Assembly (NCBI GenBank): GCA_902495705.1
Contig: CABUXT010000031.1
Coordinates: 1-26,244 of the forward strand
Source of the DNA: an uncultured cyanobacterium
GTDB taxonomy: Bacteria; Cyanobacteriota; Vampirovibrionia; Gastranaerophilales; Gastranaerophilaceae
DNA: 26,244 nucleotides
Reading direction: 5' to 3'
Numbering within the stretch: the first letter of the stretch is position 1; each line of letters begins with the position of its first letter. Of this stretch, positions 6,321-14,374 are shown in pieces. The notes beneath the pieces were generated by a model. That model was not told the DNA's origin. It made no database searches and was given only the letters and a program-made list of their open reading frames with translations. Position numbers and translations under genes: made by a program.

Positions 6321-8837
6321 ATGTTCGAACGTTTTACAGAAAAAGCAATAAAAGTTATTATGCTTGCTCAGGAAGAAGCTCGAAGATTAGGACATAACTT
6401 TGTTGGTACAGAACAGGTTTTGTTAGGTCTTATCGGAGAAGGTACCGGAGTTGCTGCTAAAACTCTTAAATCTATGGGGGTAAACCTTAAAGATGCAAGA
6501 ACCGAAGTCGAAAAAATTATCGGTAGAGGTTCAGGGTTTGTTGCGGTAGAAATTCCGTTCACTCCGAGAGCTAAGAGAGTTTTGGAGCTTTCTTGGGATG
6601 AGGCAAGACAATTAGGTCATAATTATATCGGTACAGAACACTTGTTGTTAGGGCTTATCAGAGAAGGTGAAGGCGTTGCCGCAAGAGTTCTGGAAAATTT
6701 AGGCGTAGATTTGAACAAGGTTCGCTCTAATGTAATCAAAATGTTAGGCGAATCAAAACCTCAAGCAACAGCAGGTGGTTCAGGCTCAAGTTCTTCAAGT
6801 TCATCATCTTCAACAGGCGGAAAAACAAAAACTCCAAGCCTTGATGAATTTGGTAGAGATTTGACTTTGGCAGCTCAAGAATTGAGATTAGACCCTGTTG
6901 TCGGTAGAGAAAAAGAAATTGAACGTGTTATTCAAATTCTTGCAAGACGTACAAAAAATAACCCTGTTTTACTTGGTGAACCTGGGGTTGGTAAAACTGC
7001 TGTAGCAGAAGGTCTTGCAATTAGAATCGTTAATGCGGAAGTTCCTGATATTTTGGATGGCAAAAAAGTTATTCAATTGGATATGGGGCTTTTGGTTGCA
7101 GGTACTAAGTACCGTGGTGAATTTGAAGAGCGCTTGAAAAAAATCATGGATGAAATTCGACAAGCTGGAAATATTATCCTTGTTATTGATGAAATGCACA
7201 CCTTGATTGGTGCAGGTGCTGCAGAAGGTGCAATCGATGCGGCAAATATCTTGAAACCTGCATTGTCACGTGGTGAAATCCAAGTTATCGGTGCTACAAC
7301 ATCTGATGAATATCGTAAATATATCGAAAAAGATTCAGCATTAGAAAGACGTTTCCAACCAGTATTGATTGAAGAACCTTCTATTGATGAATCTATCGAG
7401 ATTATCAAAGGTTTGAAACCTAAATATGAAGAACACCACAGATTAATTATTTCTGATGAGGCAATCGTTGCGGCTGTTAAATTGTCTAGCAAATATGTAA
7501 ATGACAGATTTTTGCCTGACAAAGCTATCGACGTAATTGATGAGGCAAGTTCTAAGGTTAGATTAAAAGCATCTAATATGTGCCCTGAAGGTAAAGAACT
7601 TGAAAAACAGTTAAAATCTTTGATTAAAGAAAAAGAAGATGCAATCAGAAATCAAGAATTTGAAACAGCATCTCAACTTCGTGATGATGAGGCTGACTTG
7701 AGAGATAAAATTCGTGAAGTTTCAGCAAAATGGAGAGAAGAGCATGACGCTAATAAACCTACCGTAACGGCTGAAAACGTAGCAGAAGTTATTTCAATGA
7801 TGACTGGTGTTCCTGTTACTAAGTTGACAGAAGGCGAAAGTGAAAGACTTCTTCGTTTGGAAGATACTTTACACAAAAGAGTTATCGGTCAGCATGATGC
7901 AATCGTAGCTATTTCTAAAGCTATCAGACGTGCAAGAGTTGGTTTAAAATCACCAAACAGACCAATCGGTAGTTTCATCTTCTGTGGCCCTACAGGTGTT
8001 GGTAAAACTGAACTTGCAAAAGCTTTGGCAGAGGCTATGTTTGGCTCAGAAGATAACATGATAAGAGTAGATATGTCAGAATTTATGGAAAAACATTCTA
8101 CCGCAAAACTTATCGGTTCTCCTCCTGGATACGTTGGTTATGATGATGGTGGTCATTTGTCAGAACTTGTCAGAAAGAAACCTTATTCAGTTGTTCTTTT
8201 TGATGAAATCGAAAAAGCTCACCCTGATGTATTCAACATCATGTTGCAAATCCTTGATGATGGACGTTTGACAGATTCAAAAGGTCGTCATATCAGCTTT
8301 AAGAACACAGTAATTATCATGACATCTAATGTAGGTGCAAGTATGATTACAAATACATCAAAACTTGGTTTCTCTACGGCTGAGGATGAATCAAAAGACA
8401 AATACGAAAAACTAAAAGAAACTGTTGCAGAAGAAATGAAGAAAGCATTCAGACCTGAATTCTTGAACAGAATCGATGAAACTATCGTATTTGCTCACTT
8501 GTCAAAAGAAGAAATCAGACAAATTGTAGACTTGATGTTAAAAGATTTGTTCAAACGATTGGCTGAAAAAGACTTGAACATTGAAGTTACAGATGAAGTT
8601 AAAGACCACTTGGCAGAAAACGGATATTCTGAGGCTTATGGTGCAAGACCTTTGAGAAGACTTATCCAACGTAAGATGGAAGATAGTTTGGCTGAAGAAA
8701 TCTTGTCAGGCAAATATGGTCCTGGAGATACAATCAAGGTAACTTTGGTTGACGGTAAAATTTCTTTTGAAAAAGCTACTAAAAAGCGTGCTAAAAAAGA
8801 AAAAGCAGAAGAAGGCGAACAAGTTACTGCAGAATAA
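6321..8837 (+). CDS. clpC: ATP-dependent Clp protease ATP-binding subunit ClpC
   Basis: The 838-residue HSP100 unfoldase feeds substrates to ClpP. The order is: two Clp-N repeats (1-145, each with the LGHNF/LGHNY..GTE..LLGLI pattern), a Ser-rich linker (about 153-166, nine serines in a row), AAA+ domain 1 with Walker A GEPGVGKT (219-226) and Walker B VIDEMH, a middle domain with a UVR-type motif (about 425-465, EDAIRNQEFETASQLRDDEA), AAA+ domain 2 with Walker A GPTGVGKT (556-563) and VLFDEIEKAH, and an LGF tripeptide (about 682-684) that in this family docks on ClpP. AGGAG lies before ATG 6321. No mcsA/mcsB/ctsR neighbours are present, as in cyanobacterial clpC loci. Confidence 0.97.
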   Translation: MFERFTEKAIKVIMLAQEEARRLGHNFVGTEQVLLGLIGEGTGVAAKTLKSMGVNLKDARTEVEKIIGRGSGFVAVEIPFTPRAKRVLELSWDEARQLGHNYIGTEHLLLGLIREGEGVAARVLENLGVDLNKVRSNVIKMLGESKPQATAGGSGSSSSSSSSSTGGKTKTPSLDEFGRDLTLAAQELRLDPVVGREKEIERVIQILARRTKNNPVLLGEPGVGKTAVAEGLAIRIVNAEVPDILDGKKVIQLDMGLLVAGTKYRGEFEERLKKIMDEIRQAGNIILVIDEMHTLIGAGAAEGAIDAANILKPALSRGEIQVIGATTSDEYRKYIEKDSALERRFQPVLIEEPSIDESIEIIKGLKPKYEEHHRLIISDEAIVAAVKLSSKYVNDRFLPDKAIDVIDEASSKVRLKASNMCPEGKELEKQLKSLIKEKEDAIRNQEFETASQLRDDEADLRDKIREVSAKWREEHDANKPTVTAENVAEVISMMTGVPVTKLTEGESERLLRLEDTLHKRVIGQHDAIVAISKAIRRARVGLKSPNRPIGSFIFCGPTGVGKTELAKALAEAMFGSEDNMIRVDMSEFMEKHSTAKLIGSPPGYVGYDDGGHLSELVRKKPYSVVLFDEIEKAHPDVFNIMLQILDDGRLTDSKGRHISFKNTVIIMTSNVGASMITNTSKLGFSTAEDESKDKYEKLKETVAEEMKKAFRPEFLNRIDETIVFAHLSKEEIRQIVDLMLKDLFKRLAEKDLNIEVTDEVKDHLAENGYSEAYGARPLRRLIQRKMEDSLAEEILSGKYGPGDTIKVTLVDGKISFEKATKKRAKKEKAEEGEQVTAE

Positions 8838-8862
8838 TTTGTTCAAAGTCTAAATAATTTTT

Positions 8863-8896
8863 AAAAGGCGAAGATTTTTAATCTTCGCCTTTTTTA
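8863..8896 (+). terminator. Rho-independent terminator after clpC
   Basis: AAAAGGCGAAGATT (8863-8876) pairs perfectly with AATCTTCGCCTTTT (8880-8893) around a three-base loop and runs into a T-tract to 8896. The A-run on the left arm means it could also stop minus-strand transcripts from the 8960-11812 gene. Confidence 0.85.
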
Positions 8897-8959
8897 TTTT
8901 TAACTTCATCGCTAAGAGGTGGGTATAGCGCGACTTTGGCAATCCATTGCTTAAAATAT

Positions 8960-11812
8960 TTATTGAGCTTTTTGAGCATAGTCAAGAATTTCAGGTTTTA
9001 AAACTTTCAAGTCAACAAAAGTTTTAACGTATTCTTTTATGGCACCTGTAGGTCTCAACCAGCTGTGGTCAAGTTCAAATGAATTTGTTAATACTTGCGC
9101 AAATTTTGGTTTATCTTTAAATAGAGTCATAGCTCTTTCTATTGCATCGGCGAATGCCTTTCTGTTAAAGTCAATCGCGTCGTTGTAGTTTTCAAATTTA
9201 GGTTTGAAGTCTGCAAAAATAGCATTAACTCCGTCTGTTAAACCATCTGTCAAACCTCCGACTTTGTTTACAATAGGGATAGAACCGCTAAATGCTGCAA
9301 TTTCTTTATGAACAAGTCCGCATGGTTCAAACCAACTTGACATTACGGTAAAGTCTGACATTAACTTACAGCCGTCATATCTTCCCGGTTCACTGAATAA
9401 TTTTGCAAATACAATTCTTTCAGCAGCTTTTTCACCGAATTTGTCTTTGATTCGATTTTTGATTTCAAGCATTTTGTCGATATATACTTTGTCGCCAACG
9501 CCTTGAGCGTAGAAGACAGGTAGGTTTGCCTCATCATGGTGGCGAGTAAGAATTTCATCAATAGCCTCAGCAAAGATATCTAAACCTTTTTGGTCAACGA
9601 TACGACCTGCTGTTGATACAACCATTGTGTCTTTGTTTACCCCTTCAAGGTTTGTTAATTCAGGTAACTCAATATTCATTGGGTTGGCTTTTTTACTTCT
9701 TGCCAAATTGATATCTGAAATAACTTTGTTCAAGTAAACTTCTTTGTTGTGGTTGTGGACATCAATTACAGGAGTTTTTCCGTCAAAAGTTTTTAATACC
9801 CCTTTTTCTAAGCCCAAATTGTATTCAATTTTTCTTGCCAATTGCTCTGTTAGAGTGTTATTTACCCTGTCGCAACTGTTTGTAATCGGTCTGTAGCTTA
9901 TATTTTCTTGCGGAACTTTTGTGTAATCCAAATCATTTTGACGAGCCAAGTATTTGATGTGTTCAATGTCGCCAAATTCGTTGTATCTTGCTCTCATTCT
10001 GTAGATGTCGTGGTTTCCACCACCAAATCCGCTGTGAGATGCCATTTCATGTCCGTAACCTTTTGATACAGGTGTAATTACATCAGAATAAGCTGCAGCC
10101 ATTGTTTGTGGGTTCAAATTCGTTCCATGGAACAAACCGTTTAAAGAATCGGCGTTAAGGTTAGCATTTTTCGGCATCCAAGCGTTTTTCGCAATTACAG
10201 ATGCATGTTCGCCAAACATAATATTTAACAACTTAGGTTGAGAGTGCCAACTATCACCTGATAATCCTGCATTGTGCATAATTGTCATAATTGGTGTGTT
10301 GTAAATCTTGTCGGCAACTTTAGGGTCTAGTCCGAAATATTTTTTAGCCGTAGTAAGCAATCTTGTCATTGCACTGATACCGCCTGTTTGCCAATCGTTT
10401 CCGATAATCAAATCAGCTCTTAATGGAACATCTGAACTTTCAGCGTTTCTGAGTAAGTGTTCGTAGAAGAACTTATCAAAGTAGATAAATCTTTCTGTTT
10501 CGCCTGCTTCATGAGTTAGGTTGTTATAAATATTTTTAGCTGCGCCATCTACAACCGGACCGTCCATTCTGAATTTGTCATGTTTATAGAATACAGCGTC
10601 ATATTTTACCGTAGCTACAGGTTTTGTCATTCCTTGTTCAGGTTTGAATTTAACTCTCAAGATGTCTGTGTTAATTTCAAACGGATGACCTTTTTCGATA
10701 GCTTTTGTAATTTCGTCTGCCAAGTCTTTTTCAAGCCATGGTACAAGCAATTTCAAATCAACTTGTTGTTCCATGCCTTTTGCCATATAAACTTCAACGG
10801 CTTCATTAGTTTTGCCTTTGTCTGTATAAATCGGCAACTTCATTGTGTCGATTTTTTCGAGTTTAGCCATCGGTTTGTCCATTTTTGAACTTACATAATT
10901 ATATGTGCCGTCAGCTTGTTTAACGATTGAATAATAAACTTTGTCTTCAACTTGACCCAAGTATAGTGGAGTATCCACAACGATTTTAGCTTTTTGTTTG
11001 CTGTTAATTATTGCGCCAAGGTTTGCGACAACTTCTCTCGGTACGATTGACATGCCGCCTGTGCTAGAAAATCCTTTAAATTCAGAGGTTGGGACTCTAA
11101 CCATAATTTCATCAGGAGGAGTGATTTTTGAACGGTCAACGATACCAAAAATTCGTTTTGTAGCTTCACTTCTTAGTTCTTTTTCTAATGTACCTTGGTT
11201 TTTGCCATAACCATGCATGACTTTTGCAAGCTGCATTTCTAATCCGTTGATATTTACAGGTTCAGTTAAAATTTCTTGAGCACCTGCAGTTTTTACGGCT
11301 CCTGATAGAGAGTCAATTTTTGTATTTAATTCTTGTTTTGCTCCCTCAATTTGTCCGTCTTGCCATTTCCCTAAGTCTTTTATGTGTTGCTCAGCCTCTT
11401 CAACTTTTTTAGCAACTCCTTCGACTTGTCCATCCTGCCATTTGCCAAGTTCTTTAATCTTTCTGTCAGCCTCACTTAATCCATGGTGGATGCTGTCTGT
11501 CAAATGTTGTTTTGTATCTGCCAGTTCATGGGTAACTTCGCCCAAGGCTTTATTTAGTTTACCGTTTTTAACGGCAACATAAGTTGTAACACCAAGTGCG
11601 GCAAGAGCAACGGCTGATGAAACATACGTCATCGTATTGTCAGGTTTCGTCGTAGTCGTGAGAGTTTTCGTATCTTTTGCAGGAGTTGAATTTGTCTCAG
11701 GTTGAGGATTTGTATTTACTCCTGATTGCGTGTACTTTTGATTGGACTTCATTTTGTCCAGTAAGTTTGTGGAATTTTCTCCTCTAAAGGTTATTTTTGA
11801 AACCATTGCCAT
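8960..11812 (-). CDS. Membrane-anchored glycogen/starch-synthase-like (GT5) glycosyltransferase with coiled-coil N-terminus
   Basis: The 950-residue protein is about twice a normal GlgA. An open TTG lies further up at 11827, but AAAGGGG at 11823-11817 favours ATG 11812 or ATG 11806. The N-terminus is MAMVSKITFRGENS (ITFxG signature), then a polar linker, one membrane span (about 61-79) and a coiled coil with a 25-residue duplication of LGKWQDGQ. Then comes a GT5-like domain: SSTGGMS (about 248-254) replaces KxGG, the usual ADP-glucose-binding loop; later come GNDWQTGG, STAGRIVDQKGLDIFAEA (about 735) and SSWFEPCGLVHKEI (about 826), the C-terminal GT5 signature, with VGGLTDGL. The probable role is alpha-glucan synthesis, but the changed lysine and membrane anchor mean that donor, acceptor and activity are uncertain. 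A promoter lies at 11845-11872. Confidence 0.75.
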   Translation of the reverse strand: MAMVSKITFRGENSTNLLDKMKSNQKYTQSGVNTNPQPETNSTPAKDTKTLTTTTKPDNTMTYVSSAVALAALGVTTYVAVKNGKLNKALGEVTHELADTKQHLTDSIHHGLSEADRKIKELGKWQDGQVEGVAKKVEEAEQHIKDLGKWQDGQIEGAKQELNTKIDSLSGAVKTAGAQEILTEPVNINGLEMQLAKVMHGYGKNQGTLEKELRSEATKRIFGIVDRSKITPPDEIMVRVPTSEFKGFSSTGGMSIVPREVVANLGAIINSKQKAKIVVDTPLYLGQVEDKVYYSIVKQADGTYNYVSSKMDKPMAKLEKIDTMKLPIYTDKGKTNEAVEVYMAKGMEQQVDLKLLVPWLEKDLADEITKAIEKGHPFEINTDILRVKFKPEQGMTKPVATVKYDAVFYKHDKFRMDGPVVDGAAKNIYNNLTHEAGETERFIYFDKFFYEHLLRNAESSDVPLRADLIIGNDWQTGGISAMTRLLTTAKKYFGLDPKVADKIYNTPIMTIMHNAGLSGDSWHSQPKLLNIMFGEHASVIAKNAWMPKNANLNADSLNGLFHGTNLNPQTMAAAYSDVITPVSKGYGHEMASHSGFGGGNHDIYRMRARYNEFGDIEHIKYLARQNDLDYTKVPQENISYRPITNSCDRVNNTLTEQLARKIEYNLGLEKGVLKTFDGKTPVIDVHNHNKEVYLNKVISDINLARSKKANPMNIELPELTNLEGVNKDTMVVSTAGRIVDQKGLDIFAEAIDEILTRHHDEANLPVFYAQGVGDKVYIDKMLEIKNRIKDKFGEKAAERIVFAKLFSEPGRYDGCKLMSDFTVMSSWFEPCGLVHKEIAAFSGSIPIVNKVGGLTDGLTDGVNAIFADFKPKFENYNDAIDFNRKAFADAIERAMTLFKDKPKFAQVLTNSFELDHSWLRPTGAIKEYVKTFVDLKVLKPEILDYAQKAQ
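11351..11456 (-). repeat. 75-bp in-gene duplication in the coiled-coil stalk
   Basis: Two segments, starting at 11351 and 11426 on the plus strand (75 bp apart), encode LGKWQDGQIEG and LGKWQDGQVEG. The 25-residue period (not a multiple of seven) duplicates a stretch of the stalk between the membrane span and the catalytic part of the GT5-like protein. Confidence 0.7.
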
Positions 11813-11844
11813 GTTGCCCCTTTCCAAAAGTTATAAACCGTGGA

Positions 11845-11872
11845 AATATAACTTTTGCTAGTCCTTTAACAA
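11845..11872 (-). promoter_or_regulatory. Promoter for the GT5-like gene
   Basis: On the minus strand TTGTTA (11872-11867) and TATATT (11850-11845) are spaced 16 bp. Transcription would begin near 11838, about 26 bases before the ATG at 11812, and downstream of any upstream in-frame codon that could compete. Confidence 0.5.
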
Positions 11873-12034
11873 AATATAAACAAAATGTTACAAACACTAA
11901 TTTGTATGCAGATAACATTATTTTAGAATGTTAAATAATTAATGTAAAGTATTAAATAGAATAATATTTAGGATATTGTTTTTTATTTTAATTGTGATAA
12001 TAATATATTTGATACAGTGTAAAGGAGTTTTAAT

Positions 12035-12763
12035 ATGTTAGAGAGAATAGAAAAATTACAAATTGCAATTCTTGGTTTATTGTTGGCTTTTGGGTTAATT
12101 GTTGCGGTTAAATCCGGAGTTTCTCCATTTGCAAAACATTCAGTTACCGTAACAGGTTCAGCTTACGAAATTGTTAAGTCAGATTCAGGTAATATGGAAT
12201 TGTCTTTGAATGTCAAAAAGCCGACCAAGGCGTTAGCTTATGCCACAGCGAAAAAACAATTGCCTGAAGTTTTGAGCTATTTAGGTTCAAAAGGTTTTGA
12301 TATAAATAATGATGTTAATATCAAATCAATAAACGGTTACGTGACTTATAAAATGGCACCAAACGGTGTAACGACAAATGAAACAGATTATTACAATTTG
12401 TCTCAAACTGTGACGGTAAAATCTTCTGACGTTAATAAAATTAAAAATGCATCACTAGATATTGCCTCATTGATGGATAAAGGGATAGATATTGATGTGC
12501 GCTCAACCAGTTATTCTTATTCAAAGTTGCCTGATTTGAAAGTTCAATTGTTAAATAAAGCAACAACAGATGCTAAACAAAGAGCCTCAGCGATGTTGAA
12601 ATCAACAAATAACCATGTTGGAAAAATTCAATCCGTACAAATGGGAGTATTTCAAATTACGCCTGTTGATTCTACAGATGTTTCTGATATGGGCATAAAC
12701 GACACCTCAACTATCGAAAAGAAAATTACAGCCGTATCAAATGTGACATTTGAAGTTAAATAG
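12035..12763 (+). CDS. SIMPL-domain (DUF541, YggE-like) protein with N-terminal membrane anchor
   Basis: The 242-residue protein has a hydrophobic N-terminal helix (about 9-25, IAILGLLLAFGLIVAV), probably an uncleaved signal-anchor, followed by a SIMPL/DUF541 domain. Family features are VTVTGSAYEIVKSD near residue 35, then the alternating strand/helix pattern through DIDVRSTSYSYSKLPDLKVQLLNKATTDAKQRASAML (about 155-190) and a final VSNVTFEVK strand. The domain should lie outside the cytoplasmic membrane. Relatives are oligomeric periplasmic or envelope proteins of poorly defined, often stress-related role. AAGGAG (12022-12027) fixes the start. It is 20 bp from the next gene and probably co-transcribed with it. 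Confidence 0.85.
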   Translation: MLERIEKLQIAILGLLLAFGLIVAVKSGVSPFAKHSVTVTGSAYEIVKSDSGNMELSLNVKKPTKALAYATAKKQLPEVLSYLGSKGFDINNDVNIKSINGYVTYKMAPNGVTTNETDYYNLSQTVTVKSSDVNKIKNASLDIASLMDKGIDIDVRSTSYSYSKLPDLKVQLLNKATTDAKQRASAMLKSTNNHVGKIQSVQMGVFQITPVDSTDVSDMGINDTSTIEKKITAVSNVTFEVK

Positions 12764-12783
12764 TCAAAATAAGGAATTTAAGC

Positions 12784-13575
12784 ATGGCTGGTGAAATTTT
12801 AAACGAAATATTTAATAAATTTATAGATATTGATGAGGTTGAATCTATAGCAATCGGCGGTTCTACGACAGCTAAAACATCTGACAAGTCTTCAGATATT
12901 GATGTCTATATTTTTTCAAATACAGGTATTCCTATTGAAAAAAGAGCAAATATTATAGAACCTGTTTCTTCCAAATCTGAAATCGGTGGTGAATATTTTG
13001 GTTCAGGTGATGAGTTCTTTGTCGATAAAATCAATCAGCAATTAGATGTTATGTACTGGAATATTTCATGGTTTGAAAATGTAATTGAAAATGTTTGGGA
13101 AAAACATTATCCATCAAACGGTTATACAACGTGTTTTTTGTATACTTTGAAAAATTTTAATATCATTTATGACAAAAATAATTGGCTCAAATCTTTACAA
13201 GAAAAGTTAAATTGTGACTATCCAAAAGAATTGCAGCATAATATAATCAAAAGAAATATGATGTTGATGAAGGATAAGCCATTTGCGTCATATTATGAGC
13301 AAATTGAAAAGGCTATAATCAGGAAGGATATAACGAGTATAAATCATAGAATAGCCGCTTTTGTAGCAAGTTATTTTGATGTAATTTTTGCATTGAATAA
13401 ACAATTACATCCTGGGGAAAAGCGATTAATCGATTTTGCACTAACTAATTGTAAAATTTTACCGAATGAGTTTGAAGATAATTTGCAAAATTTATTCACT
13501 CAACCTAATAGCGAAACTTTGAAAATCTTAGATTCTATGATTTTGGAGTTAAAGGCGTTAATTGAGCGCATATAG
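12784..13575 (+). CDS. Nucleotidyltransferase-fold protein (DUF4037-like)
   Basis: The 263-residue protein begins with a minimal nucleotidyltransferase fold: GGS (25-27) for phosphate binding, DID (38-40) as the metal-binding pair, and LDVMYW (87-92), whose Asp88 is a candidate third carboxylate. The C-terminal 150 residues are helical (YYEQIEKAIIRKDITSINHRIAAFVASYF) and resemble the helical part of DUF4037 and aminoglycoside-nucleotidyltransferase-like proteins. The expected chemistry is transfer of a nucleotide to an unknown acceptor. AAGGAA precedes the ATG. The gene follows the SIMPL gene closely. An antibiotic-resistance role is not supported by sequence alone. Confidence 0.7.
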   Translation: MAGEILNEIFNKFIDIDEVESIAIGGSTTAKTSDKSSDIDVYIFSNTGIPIEKRANIIEPVSSKSEIGGEYFGSGDEFFVDKINQQLDVMYWNISWFENVIENVWEKHYPSNGYTTCFLYTLKNFNIIYDKNNWLKSLQEKLNCDYPKELQHNIIKRNMMLMKDKPFASYYEQIEKAIIRKDITSINHRIAAFVASYFDVIFALNKQLHPGEKRLIDFALTNCKILPNEFEDNLQNLFTQPNSETLKILDSMILELKALIERI

Positions 13576-13606
13576 AATATGAGAAATTCGTTTTGCGCGG
13601 ATTTTC

Positions 13607-13635
13607 TTGTTTTTGGCAGAAATTTATTATAAAAT
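13607..13635 (+). promoter_or_regulatory. Promoter producing a likely leaderless mRNA for the phosphatase
   Basis: TTGTTT (13607-13612) and TAAAAT (13630-13635) are spaced 17 bp. The expected start, seven bases beyond the -10 box, is 13642, the A of the ATG. There is no ribosome binding site before that ATG, which supports leaderless translation. Confidence 0.45.
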
Positions 13636-13641
13636 TTTGTT

Positions 13642-14274
13642 ATGGCAAGAATAATCGGTATCACAGATATACATGGCGAATACGAAAAACTTTGTGCGGT
13701 ATTAGATAATGTATCACCTCAAAAAGGCGATACCATTGTGTTTATGGGTGACTACATTGATAGGGGCGCAAAGTCAAAAGAGGTTGTGGATAAGGTTATA
13801 GAAATGCAAAATGTTTGTAATTGCGTTTACCTTATCGGTTCGCACGAATATGCAATGTTGCATGCCAATTCTGATGATTATTACAATTATTTATTTTGGA
13901 ATTACGGTGGAGATGCTACTGTCAGAAGTTATGGCAGTTTTGAAAATATTATGAAAATCCATGGCGATTTCTTTAACAATTTAAAACCTTATCATATCCA
14001 AGATAATTATTTGTTTGTCCATGCAGGTTTTCGTATCGGTGTACCTTTAGAAAAGCAAAGTCTTGTCGATATGGTCTATATAAGAAGTGAATTTTTTAAC
14101 AGAAAACATGATTTTCCATATAAAATAATTTTTGGGCATACGGAATTTGAGTCTCCGTTAATTAAAGATGATAAAATTTGCATAGATACAGGTTGCGGAA
14201 AATATAAAAATGCTCCATTAACAGCCATAGTAATAGAAAATGGAAAAGAATCATTTGTAAATTCAGATGATTAA
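13642..14274 (+). CDS. PPP-type metallophosphoesterase with GSHE in place of GNHE
   Basis: The 210-residue cytoplasmic phosphatase belongs to the PPP group (Ser/Thr protein phosphatase or diadenosine-tetraphosphatase type). Motifs in order are TDIHGEY (8-14; D9 and H11 as metal ligands), MGDYIDRGA (35-43), IGSHEYAML (65-73) and FGHTEF near residue 167, with DTGCGKY after it. The canonical third motif is GNHE; here the Asn ligand is Ser (S67). No signal peptide or extra domain is present. No Shine-Dalgarno sequence precedes ATG 13642, and the promoter position suggests a leaderless transcript. The natural substrate cannot be told from sequence. Confidence 0.85.
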   Translation: MARIIGITDIHGEYEKLCAVLDNVSPQKGDTIVFMGDYIDRGAKSKEVVDKVIEMQNVCNCVYLIGSHEYAMLHANSDDYYNYLFWNYGGDATVRSYGSFENIMKIHGDFFNNLKPYHIQDNYLFVHAGFRIGVPLEKQSLVDMVYIRSEFFNRKHDFPYKIIFGHTEFESPLIKDDKICIDTGCGKYKNAPLTAIVIENGKESFVNSDD

Positions 14275-14342
14275 TTTATAACATGTAAATAATTGTTAAT
14301 CTGAATATTTTTATCAGCAAATACTGCTGTGTTCAAATCTTT

Positions 14343-14348
14343 TATAAT
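14343..14348 (+). promoter_or_regulatory. Possible -10 box for the 606-aa gene
   Basis: A perfect TATAAT (14343-14348) lies 26 bases before the start at 14375, which would give a 20-base leader containing AAAGG. No convincing -35 hexamer is found 16-18 bp upstream. Confidence 0.35.
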
Positions 14349-14374
14349 AATAGGTAAGAAAGGTTTGTGTTTTT

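Noticed and set aside
11813..11827. An upstream TTG start for the GT5-like gene
   Set aside because: The ribosome binding site AAAGGGG would lie inside the coding region; ATG 11812 or 11806 fits its position.
12784..13575. An aminoglycoside-resistance nucleotidyltransferase
   Set aside because: Only the general fold motifs (GGS, DxD) are present; nothing in the sequence or neighbours shows an antibiotic substrate.
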